A stretch of DNA of 39,316 nt. Source: Gammaproteobacteria bacterium. GTDB lineage: Bacteria > Pseudomonadota > Gammaproteobacteria > Steroidobacterales > Steroidobacteraceae. Of the stretch, positions 1-11,604 are shown in pieces. The stretch lies in assembly GCA_027459765.1 (NCBI GenBank), contig DAIDHD010000081.1:1-39316 (forward strand), given 5' to 3'. Numbering within the stretch: the stretch's first letter is position 1; the number at the start of each line of letters is the position of its first letter. A program made the position numbers and the translations under genes. The notes below the pieces were generated by a model that did no database searches, was not told the DNA's origin, and was given only the letters and a program-made list of their open reading frames with translations.

Positions 1-40
1 GGCCGTAGGTACAATGCGCGCCTCTCCAAGGGAGCCCCCT

Positions 41-125
41 GCCCAGGTGGCGGAACTGGTAGACGCGCTGGTTTCAGGTACCAGTGAAGCGATTCGTGGA
101 GGTTCGAGTCCTCTCCTGGGCACCA
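41..125 (+). tRNA. tRNA-Leu (anticodon CAG)
   Basis: The 85-nt gene folds as a complete cloverleaf. The acceptor stem GCCCAGG (41-47) pairs with CCTGGGC (115-121), the discriminator base is A, and CCA is encoded at 123-125. The anticodon arm CTGGT/ACCAG encloses the loop TTCAGGT, which gives anticodon CAG at 75-77 and reads CUG leucine codons. The extended variable arm is typical of class II tRNA-Leu. The T arm GGAGG/CCTCT encloses TTCGAGT. Confidence 0.97.
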
Positions 126-281
126 CCTTTGTTCCCCGCCGTGCGAGCCGCGCCCTCTGGTGCGGGTTGCGCAGCACAAAAAAAGCTAGACTGGTGAGCT
201 TAAGGACGCCGGCGGGGCTCGACGGCCGCTCGGCTGCGCGACGCTGCGTCGCCCCCACTGTCACGACCAGAGGATCCGGTC

Positions 282-1559
282 ATGCTGAGCGCACTCGTCT
301 TGCAGGCGGCGGTCGCCGCGAACTTTGCCCACCCCACGCCGACCCCGCCTCCGCAGACGCCGGTCGCGGTGTACCAGGCGCGCCGAGCGCGCGTGCTCGC
401 CGCGCTCGGTCAATGCCTGACGGTGATCGGCTCGCAGGGCGAGGTGAGCGGCGTCACCGAGGATTACCGCCAGGACGCTGATTTCTACTGGCTCACCGGA
501 CTCAACGAACCGCACGCGTGGCTGGTGCTGCAGCCCAACTCGCGCTACCGCAAGACGACCTTGTTCCTGCAGTCGCGCGACCCGGAAAAGGAGCGCTGGA
601 CGGGGCCGCGCGATCCCATCTCCCCCGACCTGCTGCGCAAGTACGGCGTCGACAGCGTGCGCCGCGGTACGCCCGAGAACCTGCTCGCCGACGCCGGGCT
701 ACATCACGAGTGCGTCTCGGTGATCGCGCCGGCGGGCCTTGGCAAGGAGGAGCGCGAGGACGCCGAACTCGCACTGCGCACGGCGGCCCGCTTCGGCCTG
801 AAGGTGGTCTACCAGCGCGGACTGCTGGCCGACCTGCGTTCGGCGCACACGCCGGACGAGCTCGAGCGCATGCGGCGTGCCGTCGCGATCACGCTCGCCG
901 GCCACCAGACCGCGGCGCGTGCCACCTTGCCCGGCGTGTCGGAGCGCGACGTACAGACCCAGATCGAGTACGCGTTCTTCGCCGCCGGCGCCACCGGCCT
1001 GTCCTATTCCTCGATCGTGGGCAGCGGCCCGAACGGCGCCGTTCTTCACTGGGATCAGAACTCGCGGCTCCTGAAGGACGGCGATCTGGTGGTGATCGAC
1101 GCCGCCGCGGAGTACGGGCGCTACGCCGCCGACGTCACCCGCACGTATCCGGTCTCGGGCCGCTTCTCGCCGGCGCAGGCCGCCGTGTATCGCGCCGTCT
1201 ACCGGGCGCAGGAGGACATCTTCGCCGCCATCAAGCCCGGCGTCTCGATGGCCGACCTGCAGCACGTCGCCGAGGAGTCCTTGCGGCGCGCCGGCTATCT
1301 CGCCGACTTCATCCACGGCTTCGGACACTTCGTGGGTCTCGACGTGCACGACGCCGGCGATTACGAACGCCCCATTCCGGCCGGCGCGGTGTTCACCGTC
1401 GAGCCCGGGGTCTATCTGCCGGCGCAGGGATTCGGCGTGCGGATCGAGGACGAGGTACTGATGACCGGCTCGGGTTACGAGCTGCTCACCAGGGATCTGC
1501 CGCGCAAGCTCGAGGACGTGGAGGCCTGGGTCTCGCGAGTGCGCAGGCCCGCGCCCTGA
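282..1559 (+). CDS. pepP: Xaa-Pro aminopeptidase (M24B, aminopeptidase P)
   Basis: This is probably a dinuclear-metal peptidase that releases the N-terminal residue ahead of proline. The 425-aa protein has an N-terminal AMP_N (creatinase-like) domain to about residue 175, then a pita-bread catalytic domain. All five M24 metal ligands are visible: D273 (VVIDA), D284 (ADVTR), H349 (HGFGH), E374 (VEPG) and E389 (RIEDE). The length is close to E. coli PepP (441 aa). The ATG follows AGAGGA by 7 nt. The N-terminus MLSALVLQAAVAANFAHPTP is hydrophobic and could be a short signal peptide, so a periplasmic or membrane-associated location cannot be excluded. Its 3' end overlaps the convergent EAL gene by 85 nt. 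Confidence 0.92.
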   Translation: MLSALVLQAAVAANFAHPTPTPPPQTPVAVYQARRARVLAALGQCLTVIGSQGEVSGVTEDYRQDADFYWLTGLNEPHAWLVLQPNSRYRKTTLFLQSRDPEKERWTGPRDPISPDLLRKYGVDSVRRGTPENLLADAGLHHECVSVIAPAGLGKEEREDAELALRTAARFGLKVVYQRGLLADLRSAHTPDELERMRRAVAITLAGHQTAARATLPGVSERDVQTQIEYAFFAAGATGLSYSSIVGSGPNGAVLHWDQNSRLLKDGDLVVIDAAAEYGRYAADVTRTYPVSGRFSPAQAAVYRAVYRAQEDIFAAIKPGVSMADLQHVAEESLRRAGYLADFIHGFGHFVGLDVHDAGDYERPIPAGAVFTVEPGVYLPAQGFGVRIEDEVLMTGSGYELLTRDLPRKLEDVEAWVSRVRRPAP

Positions 1560-2353
1560 CGGTCGCGCGACGCCAGCGCCGCGTCGATGGCGTCGAAACT
1601 GGATCTGGCGACGGGCGGCAGCGCCTCGACGGCCGGCCGCGCGAAGAGGTAGCCCTGCATCAGGCGCACGCCCAGCGCGCGCAAGGTCACGGCCTCCTCC
1701 ACGGACTCGATCCCCTCGCAAACCACGGCGATCTGCAGCTGCTGGCACATGGTGACGATCGACTGCGTGATCGCGAAGCGCACCCGATCCTGGCCGACGT
1801 CGCGCGTCACCCCCATGTCGATCTTGACGATGTCCGGCTGGAATTCCGCGAGCATGTTGAGGTTCGAGTGTCCGGCGCCGAAGTCGTCGATGGCGGTCAG
1901 CATCCGGTTCTTCTTGTACTCGGTGAAGATGCTCTTCAAGTGGGCGGCGTCGCGTGACGGCTCGCTCTCGGTCACCTCGAAGATCAGGCGGTGCGCCGGG
2001 AACCCCGTGGTGCGCGCCGCCTCGAAGGTCTTGCGCAGGCAGGCCGCCGGCTGATACACGGCGTTCGGCAGGAAGTTGATGCTGAGCAGCTCGGTCATGC
2101 CGAGCGCGGCCGCGAGTTCGATGGCCTTGACGCGGCAGGCCTGGTCGAAGGAATAGCGATTCTCTTCGGTGACGGCATCGAGCACCGCGGCCGCGCCGCC
2201 GTCCCGGCCGTGCGGCGGCCGCACCAGCGCCTCGTAGGCGAACACGGTGCGACTGTCCACGTCGACGATTGGCTGGAAAGCCATGGTGAATTCGGGCGTT
2301 GCGACGTCCTCGCGGCAGGCGCGGCAACCGGGCTTGCGGGAATCCCCTCTCAC
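1475..2353 (-). CDS. EAL-domain cyclic-di-GMP phosphodiesterase
   Basis: This protein is predicted to hydrolyse c-di-GMP to pGpG. A GTG start at 2353 overlaps the stop of the upstream GGDEF gene in the sequence GTGA, so the pair should be translationally coupled. The 292-aa product is essentially one EAL domain. It has E41 in EAL, N93 in NFLP, E126 in EVTE, D156-D157 in IDDFGAG, K177 in VKID, E213 in CEGIE and Q233 in QGYLFARP, so all catalytic and metal ligands appear intact. The N-terminus carries a CxxC pair (C10, C13) that may bind metal or be redox-active. A serine-rich tail of about 40 residues follows the domain and overlaps the 3' end of pepP on the other strand. The ORF stays open much further upstream in this frame, but that stretch is a shadow of the GGDEF gene. 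Confidence 0.88.
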   Translation of the reverse strand: MRGDSRKPGCRACREDVATPEFTMAFQPIVDVDSRTVFAYEALVRPPHGRDGGAAAVLDAVTEENRYSFDQACRVKAIELAAALGMTELLSINFLPNAVYQPAACLRKTFEAARTTGFPAHRLIFEVTESEPSRDAAHLKSIFTEYKKNRMLTAIDDFGAGHSNLNMLAEFQPDIVKIDMGVTRDVGQDRVRFAITQSIVTMCQQLQIAVVCEGIESVEEAVTLRALGVRLMQGYLFARPAVEALPPVARSSFDAIDAALASRDRQGAGLRTRETQASTSSSLRGRSLVSSS

Positions 2354-4323
2354 CGGCGCATCGCCCGCCGGATGCCCGTGCTCGTGAACTGGGTGCGCTC
2401 GTCGGCGACGCGCACGAGGTCCCTGCCCTCGTTCTTGGCCGTGTAGAGCGCCGCGTCGGCGCGCGCGATCAGCTCGTCGAGCGACGCCACCGCATCCTCG
2501 TAGCGCGCGACGCCGGCGCTCACGGTCACCCGCATCCCGACGCCGGTGGGCGGCAGCCGGATGCCGAGCACCAGCGTGCGCAGCCGCTCGAGGTTGGCGA
2601 GCGCGAGCGACAGCTCGGTCTGCGGCATCACCAGCAGGAACTCTTCCCCGCCCCAGCGGCCGAGCACGTCGCCCGGACGCAGCGCCTCGCGCCCGGCGCG
2701 GGCGAACTCCTGCAGCACGTAGTCGCCGGTGGCGTGCCCGCAGCGGTCGTTGACCACCTTGAAGTGGTCGAGGTCGATGAGCGCCAGTATGAGCGACGTC
2801 TTCGACTGCGCGGCCTCCGCCAGCGCCGCGGTCGCGAGCTCGGCGGTGCGGCGCCGGTTCGGCAGGCCGGTGAGCGCGTCCACGCTCGCCAGCCGCAGGA
2901 GCTCCTTGCGGTACTTGCGGTTCGCCAGCAGGAAGTAGATCAGCAGCGCGATCACCAGCACGCCCGAGAGCACGGCGATGGCGTTCCAGCGCAGTTGCTG
3001 TGCCTGGCGCTGGGCGCGCTCCTGTGACTGCGCGAGCTCGCGCTTCAGGGAGGCATTGCGCTCGACCTCGCGATCGGTGTCGAAGCGCGCCCGCATCGCA
3101 CTCTCCTGGCGGGTGCGTTCGACGTCGTTGGCCGCGGCGTAGCGGCGCTGGTACTCGCGCAGATCCTCGTAGGCGGCGGCATAGTTGCCGAGCGCGGCGT
3201 TCGCGCGCGACCGCCACTCGTAGACGGCGGCCACGAGCCGCGGCTGCAAATCCGCGCCGTGACGATCGAGCACGGCGTTCAGCGTGGCGAGCGCCTGGGC
3301 GGGCCGGCCCTGACCGAGGTCGATGCGCGCCAGCAGCGTGGCGGCCTCCTTGACGCTGTCGTTGGCGTGCCCGGCGACGAAGGACTTGCGCGCGGCGGCG
3401 CACTCCCGGGCCGCCTGTGCGAACGCGCCGAGCTCGATGTGGGCGTCGCACATGCGCAGATCCGCGTAGGCGACGCCTTGTTGGTCGTCGAGGCTGACGC
3501 TGAGCTTGCGCGCCGCGGTGAACTCCTCGATCGCCTGGCCGTAGTTGCCCATCAGCTTGTAGATCTGGCCGCGCAGGAACCGCGCCACCGACAGGCTCAA
3601 GGTGGCATCGTTGTTGGTGGCCCAGTCGATGGCTTCCTGGTTGAGGGAGAGCGCCTGGGCGTAGTCGCCGGTGCCGCGCATCACGATCGACAGCAGCGTG
3701 GCCGCGATCACGTGCGGTTCGGAGGCGGCGTTCGCGGCCGTGGCGCGATATGCCTGCATGAGGCTCACGATCGCGAGATCGGAGCGGTCCTGACGGTACT
3801 GGATCAAGCCGCGGGTGATCAGCAGACAGGTGTCGGCGGGCGAACCGGCGGGCTGTGCGAAGCGTGCGGCGTCGATCTCGGCGAGCGCGCGCGCCAGGCC
3901 GGCGGCGTCGTAGGTGTTCTCGGCGTAGGCGGACAGCAGGTCGAGGTGCACGGGATCGTGCACGTCGGTGGCGAGCTTGAGTCCGGCCCGGGCCGCCGCG
4001 CGCGCCTGCAAATCCAGTTCCAGGATACCGTAGGCCTGTGCCTCGACCGCGTACAGCGAGGCCAGTCGCGACGCATCCGCCGGCGAGCGCGGCGCCTGCG
4101 CCTCGAGCGGCTCGATCAGCGCGTGCGTCTGCGCCAGCACGCGGGTGGCGTTCTGCGACACCATCGCGAGCAATTGGCGGATCTGCGCGTCGGGATTGCC
4201 GAGACAGTTGGCGTCGGCGTGGCCGGGCAGCCAGGCGCAGACGAGCGTGAGCGCCAGCGCGGCCGCTCGCGCGCCCCACCCTCCCCTTGCCGCCTGTTGC
4301 CGAACGGACTGCCGATGGATCAT
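2350..4323 (-). CDS. Membrane-anchored TPR-GGDEF diguanylate cyclase
   Basis: This is predicted to make c-di-GMP from two GTP in response to a periplasmic signal. The 657-aa protein has a signal peptide (residues 1-38, cleavage near GHADA), a helical TPR-like sensor region of about 400 residues, and a charged helix. One membrane span lies at 446-467 and a GGDEF domain covers about 475-640. The active site is GGEEF (558-562). An RxxD inhibitory I-site (R549-D552) sits exactly five residues before it, so product inhibition is expected. Start 4323 is preferred because GGTGA lies 8 nt upstream; ATG 4338 is an alternative, and the ORF stays open to 4875. It is the first gene of a coupled pair with the EAL gene. 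A CRP-like palindrome lies about 80 nt upstream. Confidence 0.87.
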   Translation of the reverse strand: MIHRQSVRQQAARGGWGARAAALALTLVCAWLPGHADANCLGNPDAQIRQLLAMVSQNATRVLAQTHALIEPLEAQAPRSPADASRLASLYAVEAQAYGILELDLQARAAARAGLKLATDVHDPVHLDLLSAYAENTYDAAGLARALAEIDAARFAQPAGSPADTCLLITRGLIQYRQDRSDLAIVSLMQAYRATAANAASEPHVIAATLLSIVMRGTGDYAQALSLNQEAIDWATNNDATLSLSVARFLRGQIYKLMGNYGQAIEEFTAARKLSVSLDDQQGVAYADLRMCDAHIELGAFAQAARECAAARKSFVAGHANDSVKEAATLLARIDLGQGRPAQALATLNAVLDRHGADLQPRLVAAVYEWRSRANAALGNYAAAYEDLREYQRRYAAANDVERTRQESAMRARFDTDREVERNASLKRELAQSQERAQRQAQQLRWNAIAVLSGVLVIALLIYFLLANRKYRKELLRLASVDALTGLPNRRRTAELATAALAEAAQSKTSLILALIDLDHFKVVNDRCGHATGDYVLQEFARAGREALRPGDVLGRWGGEEFLLVMPQTELSLALANLERLRTLVLGIRLPPTGVGMRVTVSAGVARYEDAVASLDELIARADAALYTAKNEGRDLVRVADERTQFTSTGIRRAMRR

Positions 4324-4400
4324 GGCGACAGTCACCATAATCGTTTCGGGGCGGCGAACACGACACGCCGCATCACGCTTTTCGAGTCCGCGATCGTCAG

Positions 4401-4416
4401 TGTGACGCCGGTCACG
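4401..4416. promoter_or_regulatory. CRP/FNR-superfamily-like operator
   Basis: The 16-nt sequence TGTGACGCCGGTCACG has the form TGTGA-N6-TCACG and differs by one base from the CRP/Vfr/Clp consensus TGTGA-N6-TCACA. It lies in the divergent region, about 80 nt upstream of the diguanylate cyclase start and 80 nt upstream of the half-MFS start. Which gene it controls is inference. Confidence 0.4.
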
Positions 4417-4495
4417 TAACACGATCGACCGGTTCGGGGGCGGCGGCGGGCTGGAACGACTACCCGCCGCGACCGGCGGATGGCACAGTGTCGGC

Positions 4496-5191
4496 ATGGC
4501 TTCCGAGAATCCACGACGTGAACGTCCGGTGCCGGGTCCGCCCGCGGCGGGCCGGGGGCTCGGCCGGGTGCTGGCCGGCGCCGCGGCGATCCAGGCGGTT
4601 TTCGGCCAGGTGGCCGCGCTGCCGGTGGTGATCGACGCCCTCGAGCGGCGCTTCGCCGGCGGCACCGGCCCCGCGCTCGACGCCCACGCATTCGCACTCG
4701 ACGCCCGCGCGCTCGCACTCGCCGCGCTGCTCGGCGGCGCCCTCGCGGTGTTCGTGCTGGTGACGATCCTGCTCGGCCCGAGGGTCGAGCGCGCGCCACC
4801 GCGGCGGGCACTGTTCATCGCCGCCGCCACCCTCGCCGCCGGCCTGATCGTCGCCGGCATCGGCGCGCACCTCAACTCGCGCGCGCTGATGTTGCTCGGC
4901 TACGCCGGTCTCGCGGGCCTCGGCCTCGGCATCGGCGAGGTGGCGCAACTCGGCTGCCTGCTCGACACCCTGCCGGGGCGGCGCAGCCTCGCGCTCGGTC
5001 TGTGCCTCGGCGCGTTCGGCGCCGGCATGCTGCTGGCCGCGCCAGTGTGGCACGAATTGCTGCTGCACTTTCGCAGCCCCGCCTCCGGCGGCGTCATGGA
5101 AGCGATGGCGACGCTCGGCGTGATCGATTTCATGATCGTGGCGGCGGCTCTCGGCGCCGACCGCCGCGCGTCGGCGGGCGCCGCTCACTGA
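4496..5191 (+). CDS. Six-helix membrane protein resembling half an MFS transporter
   Basis: The 231-aa protein has six predicted membrane helices, near residues 24-48, 72-94, 105-123, 129-149, 160-180 and 197-216. The segment from helix 4 to helix 5 (a glycine-rich helix, then a GRRSLALG loop) resembles the MFS A-like motif region of oxalate/formate-antiporter-type carriers. A normal MFS protein has 12 helices and about 400 residues, so this is roughly an N-terminal half. The reading frame ends cleanly and converges with the sedolisin gene with a 7-nt overlap, and no second half lies downstream. The N-terminus (residues 1-20) is proline-rich and polar. Substrate is unknown. It could be a degenerate carrier or a stand-alone six-helix protein. 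Confidence 0.65.
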   Translation: MASENPRRERPVPGPPAAGRGLGRVLAGAAAIQAVFGQVAALPVVIDALERRFAGGTGPALDAHAFALDARALALAALLGGALAVFVLVTILLGPRVERAPPRRALFIAAATLAAGLIVAGIGAHLNSRALMLLGYAGLAGLGLGIGEVAQLGCLLDTLPGRRSLALGLCLGAFGAGMLLAAPVWHELLLHFRSPASGGVMEAMATLGVIDFMIVAAALGADRRASAGAAH

Positions 5192-6738
5192 AGGAGCTTG
5201 CGCAGCGCCGCGCCGGCCGGACTGCCGAGCCCGGTGCAGGCGTCCCAACCGGGCGCGGCGAGATAGTCCCCGTTGTTCCCCGACACCACGTCGCGCAAGG
5301 CCTGCGGCGCGCCGTACAGGCGCGGCTGCAGATAGCCCGCCGGCCGGCCGTTGAGTTCGTTGATCCTCGCGACCAGCGCCGCCCACAGGGGTGCGACCGC
5401 GCTCGTGCCGCCGATCACGGTGTCCGCGCCGTCCACCCGCACCGTGTAACCGGTGGCCGGATCGGCGTCGCCGGCCACGTCGGGCACACCGCGTGCCGCG
5501 AGCGGCGCCGCCGTGGCCGCCGTGCGCAGCGTCAGCCCGCGTTGCCAGTCGGGTAGCGGGAACGCGCGGCTCACGCCGCCGCCCGTGGCACCGCCACCGG
5601 CGCCGTCGTTCCACACGGTCTCGGCGGCGATGGCGCTGCCGCGCGCCTCGAGCCGGGTCCCGCCACAGGCGAGCGCGAACGGGCTGGACGCGGGAAAGTC
5701 GACGTGCTCGGCACCGTCGCCGACGCCGTCGCTCGACCCGTTGTCGCCGCAGGCCACGCACACCGTGATGCCGAGCGCCGCGGCTGCCTGGAACGCCTGA
5801 TCCATCGCCTGCATGGCCTGCATCGTCCAGGTCGACTCGGGTCCTCCCCAACTGATGGACAGGATCTGCGGCCGGTGGGTGGTGTCGTGGATCGCGGTGG
5901 TGACGGCATCGAGGAAGCCGGCATCTGTGTTCGGCGCGAAGTACACCGCCACGGTGGCGGCGTTGGCGATGGCGCCGATCACCTCGACGTCCAGCATGAC
6001 CTCGCCGTCGGGGCCGTTGGCGTCGCCGCTCGGCGCGTTGTCGGCGTGATCGACGGATACGGACACGACGGCGGGTGCGGTGACGCCGAGGGCGGCGAAG
6101 TACGCCGCCAGATCCTCGCTGCGGTAGCCGCCGCCGAGTTCGACGACGGCGACGCACTGGCCGGCGCCGCCGGCCGGCGGAAAGCCGTACAGCTGCGCCA
6201 CCTGCGGCGGCGTGTAGGCCGCCGCGGCGGCCGCGGCGGGACGCTGCCGCCACACCCGGTGGTGCGGCCGGGCCTGCGGCCGATCGTCGAGTCCGAGCAC
6301 CGCCTGGACCACGCCGACGAGTTCGGCGGGCAACTGCACCGGCCCGGTTCGGCCGCGATACGTGCGCCCCGCGTGTGTCACGCGGTGCAACTGCACGCCG
6401 AACGCGGTGCTCATGTCGCGCACGCTGCCTTCGAGCACCACGGTGCGGCGTGCGGCGTGGGTCTGCGCCACGCTGAGCCCGTGGGCGGCGGCGAACCGGT
6501 GCACCAATTCGAGGTCGGCGGGATCGGCGCCGTGAGCGGCGGCGAAGGCCTCGCGCGTGAGCGGCTGCGGTGGCGCGTCGCCCGCGATCATCGCGGCCAG
6601 GCGGGCGCGCAGGCGCGCAGGCTCGCGGTGGCGGACGATTACGCTGACTTCGAGGCGCTCGGACGGATCGGCGGGCGCGAGCACGCGCGCCGCGGCCGGC
6701 AGCGTACGCTCGCTGCCGGCGAGAGGATGAAGGGCCAT
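5185..6738 (-). CDS. Kumamolisin-like serine-carboxyl peptidase (sedolisin, S53)
   Basis: This is an acid-active endopeptidase zymogen of 517 aa. A pro-kumamolisin activation domain covers about residues 28-150. A linker rich in alanine and proline follows, then the catalytic domain from about 175. The catalytic quartet is E246 and D250 (EVMLD), D332 (CGDNG) and S446 (GGTSAVAP). The spacings D250-D332 (82) and D332-S446 (114) equal those of kumamolisin. A C-terminal calcium site is indicated by RDVVSGNNGD and GWDACTGLGSP. ATG 6738 was chosen because AGGAGG stands 7 nt upstream; the frame stays open to 6783. There is no obvious N-terminal signal peptide, as in kumamolisin itself, so the export route is unclear. 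It is not part of an evident operon. Confidence 0.92.
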   Translation of the reverse strand: MALHPLAGSERTLPAAARVLAPADPSERLEVSVIVRHREPARLRARLAAMIAGDAPPQPLTREAFAAAHGADPADLELVHRFAAAHGLSVAQTHAARRTVVLEGSVRDMSTAFGVQLHRVTHAGRTYRGRTGPVQLPAELVGVVQAVLGLDDRPQARPHHRVWRQRPAAAAAAAYTPPQVAQLYGFPPAGGAGQCVAVVELGGGYRSEDLAAYFAALGVTAPAVVSVSVDHADNAPSGDANGPDGEVMLDVEVIGAIANAATVAVYFAPNTDAGFLDAVTTAIHDTTHRPQILSISWGGPESTWTMQAMQAMDQAFQAAAALGITVCVACGDNGSSDGVGDGAEHVDFPASSPFALACGGTRLEARGSAIAAETVWNDGAGGGATGGGVSRAFPLPDWQRGLTLRTAATAAPLAARGVPDVAGDADPATGYTVRVDGADTVIGGTSAVAPLWAALVARINELNGRPAGYLQPRLYGAPQALRDVVSGNNGDYLAAPGWDACTGLGSPAGAALRKLLQ

Positions 6739-6793
6739 GGTCGATCCTCCTGTCGAGGTAGCCGCGCGTCTCCCTGCGCGCACCGATCGCCGC

Positions 6794-8080
6794 TCACGGA
6801 TCCTCGTTGAGGCGTGCCGGTTTGCGTGCGACCCATCCGAACACGAGGATACCCAAATAGCAGAGGGCTGGCACCCCGAGCGCCGTTTTCAGCCCCCACA
6901 GGTCCGCGGCGGCGCCGGTGATCAGGGGTACGACGGCGCCGCCGACGATGGCCATGCAAATCACGCCCGAGCCCTCCGCCGCGCGCCGACCGAGACCCTC
7001 GCAGGCGAGCGTGAAGATGGTCGGGAACATGATCGAATTGAACAGCCCCACGGCGAGCAGCGTCCAGCCCGACGCGCCGCCGACGGTGTGCGCCGACACC
7101 GTGAGCAGTGTGATCACCGCGCCGGCGGTGACCGCGAGCACCTTGCCGGGCGCGAACAGCCGCAGCACGTACGCGCCGAGGAAGCGCCCGACCATCGCGC
7201 CGCCCCAGTAGAACGGCACGTGCTTGCCCGCCTCCTCGGCGGTCATCGCCAGCACGCTGCCCTGCTTGAGGTAGTTGACGATCACCGAGCCGATCGCGAC
7301 TTCGCCACCGACGTACAGGAAGATGCACAGCGTGCCGAACGCGAAGCGCGGCCGGCCCAGCAGATTGAACGCCGTGAAGATGGGCGTCGCGGGCGCGCGT
7401 TCCTCGCGCAGCCCCGTGCGCCGCCACCAGACGACGGCGGCGAGCAGCGCGAGCGCCGCGGCCAGGCCGAAGTAGGTGTGCACGACCACGCGGCTCTCGC
7501 TCAAGCGAAAGGCGTCGAGGTCCGCACCCGACAAGGTCGCCGGATCGACGCGCGCGATGGAGCCGAGGATCAGGATCGAGCCCACGTACGGGAATATCGT
7601 GGTACCCAGCGAATTGAAGGCCTGCGCGAAGGTCAGGCGGCTGCTCGTGGTGTGCGGCGCCCCGAGCATGGAGATCAGCGGGTTGGCCACCACCTGCACG
7701 GTGGTGATGCCCGCGGCGAGCACGAACAGCGCCAGCAGGAACAGCCCGAAGGTGCCGTGGGCGGACGCGGGTTGGAACAGCAGGCAACCCGCCGTCATGG
7801 TCAGGAGTCCCGCCACGGCGCTGCGCATGTAGCCCACCCGGCGCACCAGTGCCGCCGCCGGCATCGAGCACACGAAGTACGCCGCGAAGAACGCCGTCTG
7901 CACCAGCATCGCCTCGGCGTGGGTGAGCGTGAACAGCGACTGGAGCTTCGGCAGCACGATGTCGTTGAGGCTCGTGATCCCGCCGAAGACGAAGAACAGC
8001 GCGTACACGAACGGCGCCATGTCGGCGGAATAGCGCGCCGCGCCCGTCTCGCGGTGCGCGGCCGTGGTCGTCGAATGCAT
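6794..8080 (-). CDS. FHS-family sugar:H+ symporter (FucP/GluP type, MFS)
   Basis: This is an inner-membrane sugar importer of 428 aa with about 12 helices. FHS-family signatures are present: FFVFGGITSLNDIVLP in helix 1, an LVQTAFFAAYF segment in helix 2, TTVQVVANPLISMLG, a QAFNSLGTTIFP segment, and YVGGEVAIGS in helix 7. Length and layout match fucose or glucose/galactose permeases. Start 8080 gives a normal family N-terminus; GAGG lies 8 nt upstream. The frame is open to 8128. A perfect 12-bp palindrome with a central CG lies 82 nt upstream and could be a LacI-type operator. The actual sugar cannot be told from sequence. Confidence 0.87.
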   Translation of the reverse strand: MHSTTTAAHRETGAARYSADMAPFVYALFFVFGGITSLNDIVLPKLQSLFTLTHAEAMLVQTAFFAAYFVCSMPAAALVRRVGYMRSAVAGLLTMTAGCLLFQPASAHGTFGLFLLALFVLAAGITTVQVVANPLISMLGAPHTTSSRLTFAQAFNSLGTTIFPYVGSILILGSIARVDPATLSGADLDAFRLSESRVVVHTYFGLAAALALLAAVVWWRRTGLREERAPATPIFTAFNLLGRPRFAFGTLCIFLYVGGEVAIGSVIVNYLKQGSVLAMTAEEAGKHVPFYWGGAMVGRFLGAYVLRLFAPGKVLAVTAGAVITLLTVSAHTVGGASGWTLLAVGLFNSIMFPTIFTLACEGLGRRAAEGSGVICMAIVGGAVVPLITGAAADLWGLKTALGVPALCYLGILVFGWVARKPARLNEDP

Positions 8081-8161
8081 GCCAGCCTCGGAGTCGTCGT
8101 TATGGTTCCGGCGGGCCGAGTCTAGCATCGCTCTGCGCCGCCGCCAGGCCGCGGCGCGAGC

Positions 8162-8173
8162 GCATACGTATGC
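8162..8173. promoter_or_regulatory. Perfect palindrome GCATACGTATGC, possible operator
   Basis: A 12-bp perfect palindrome with a central CpG, the style of LacI-family operators, lies in the short gap between purA and the FHS transporter, upstream of the transporter. No regulator gene is adjacent, so the role is inference. Confidence 0.3.
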
Positions 8174-8182
8174 AGTCCGAGG

Positions 8183-11513
<3,331 letters not shown>

Positions 11514-11604
11514 GCTGAGTGCCTAAGGTCTGGGAACTGCGGTTCCCGGAAAATGATGCAGAGCCGCGCATTCTAGCAGCCGGCTCGCCCGTCACAAACC
11601 GGCT

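Noticed and set aside
2343..4366. Single fused protein continuing from the GGDEF gene's region into the EAL domain (963 codons in one frame)
   Set aside because: The upstream part of that frame is an arginine-rich shadow of the GGDEF gene. The EAL product is better started at GTG 2353 overlapping the GGDEF stop.
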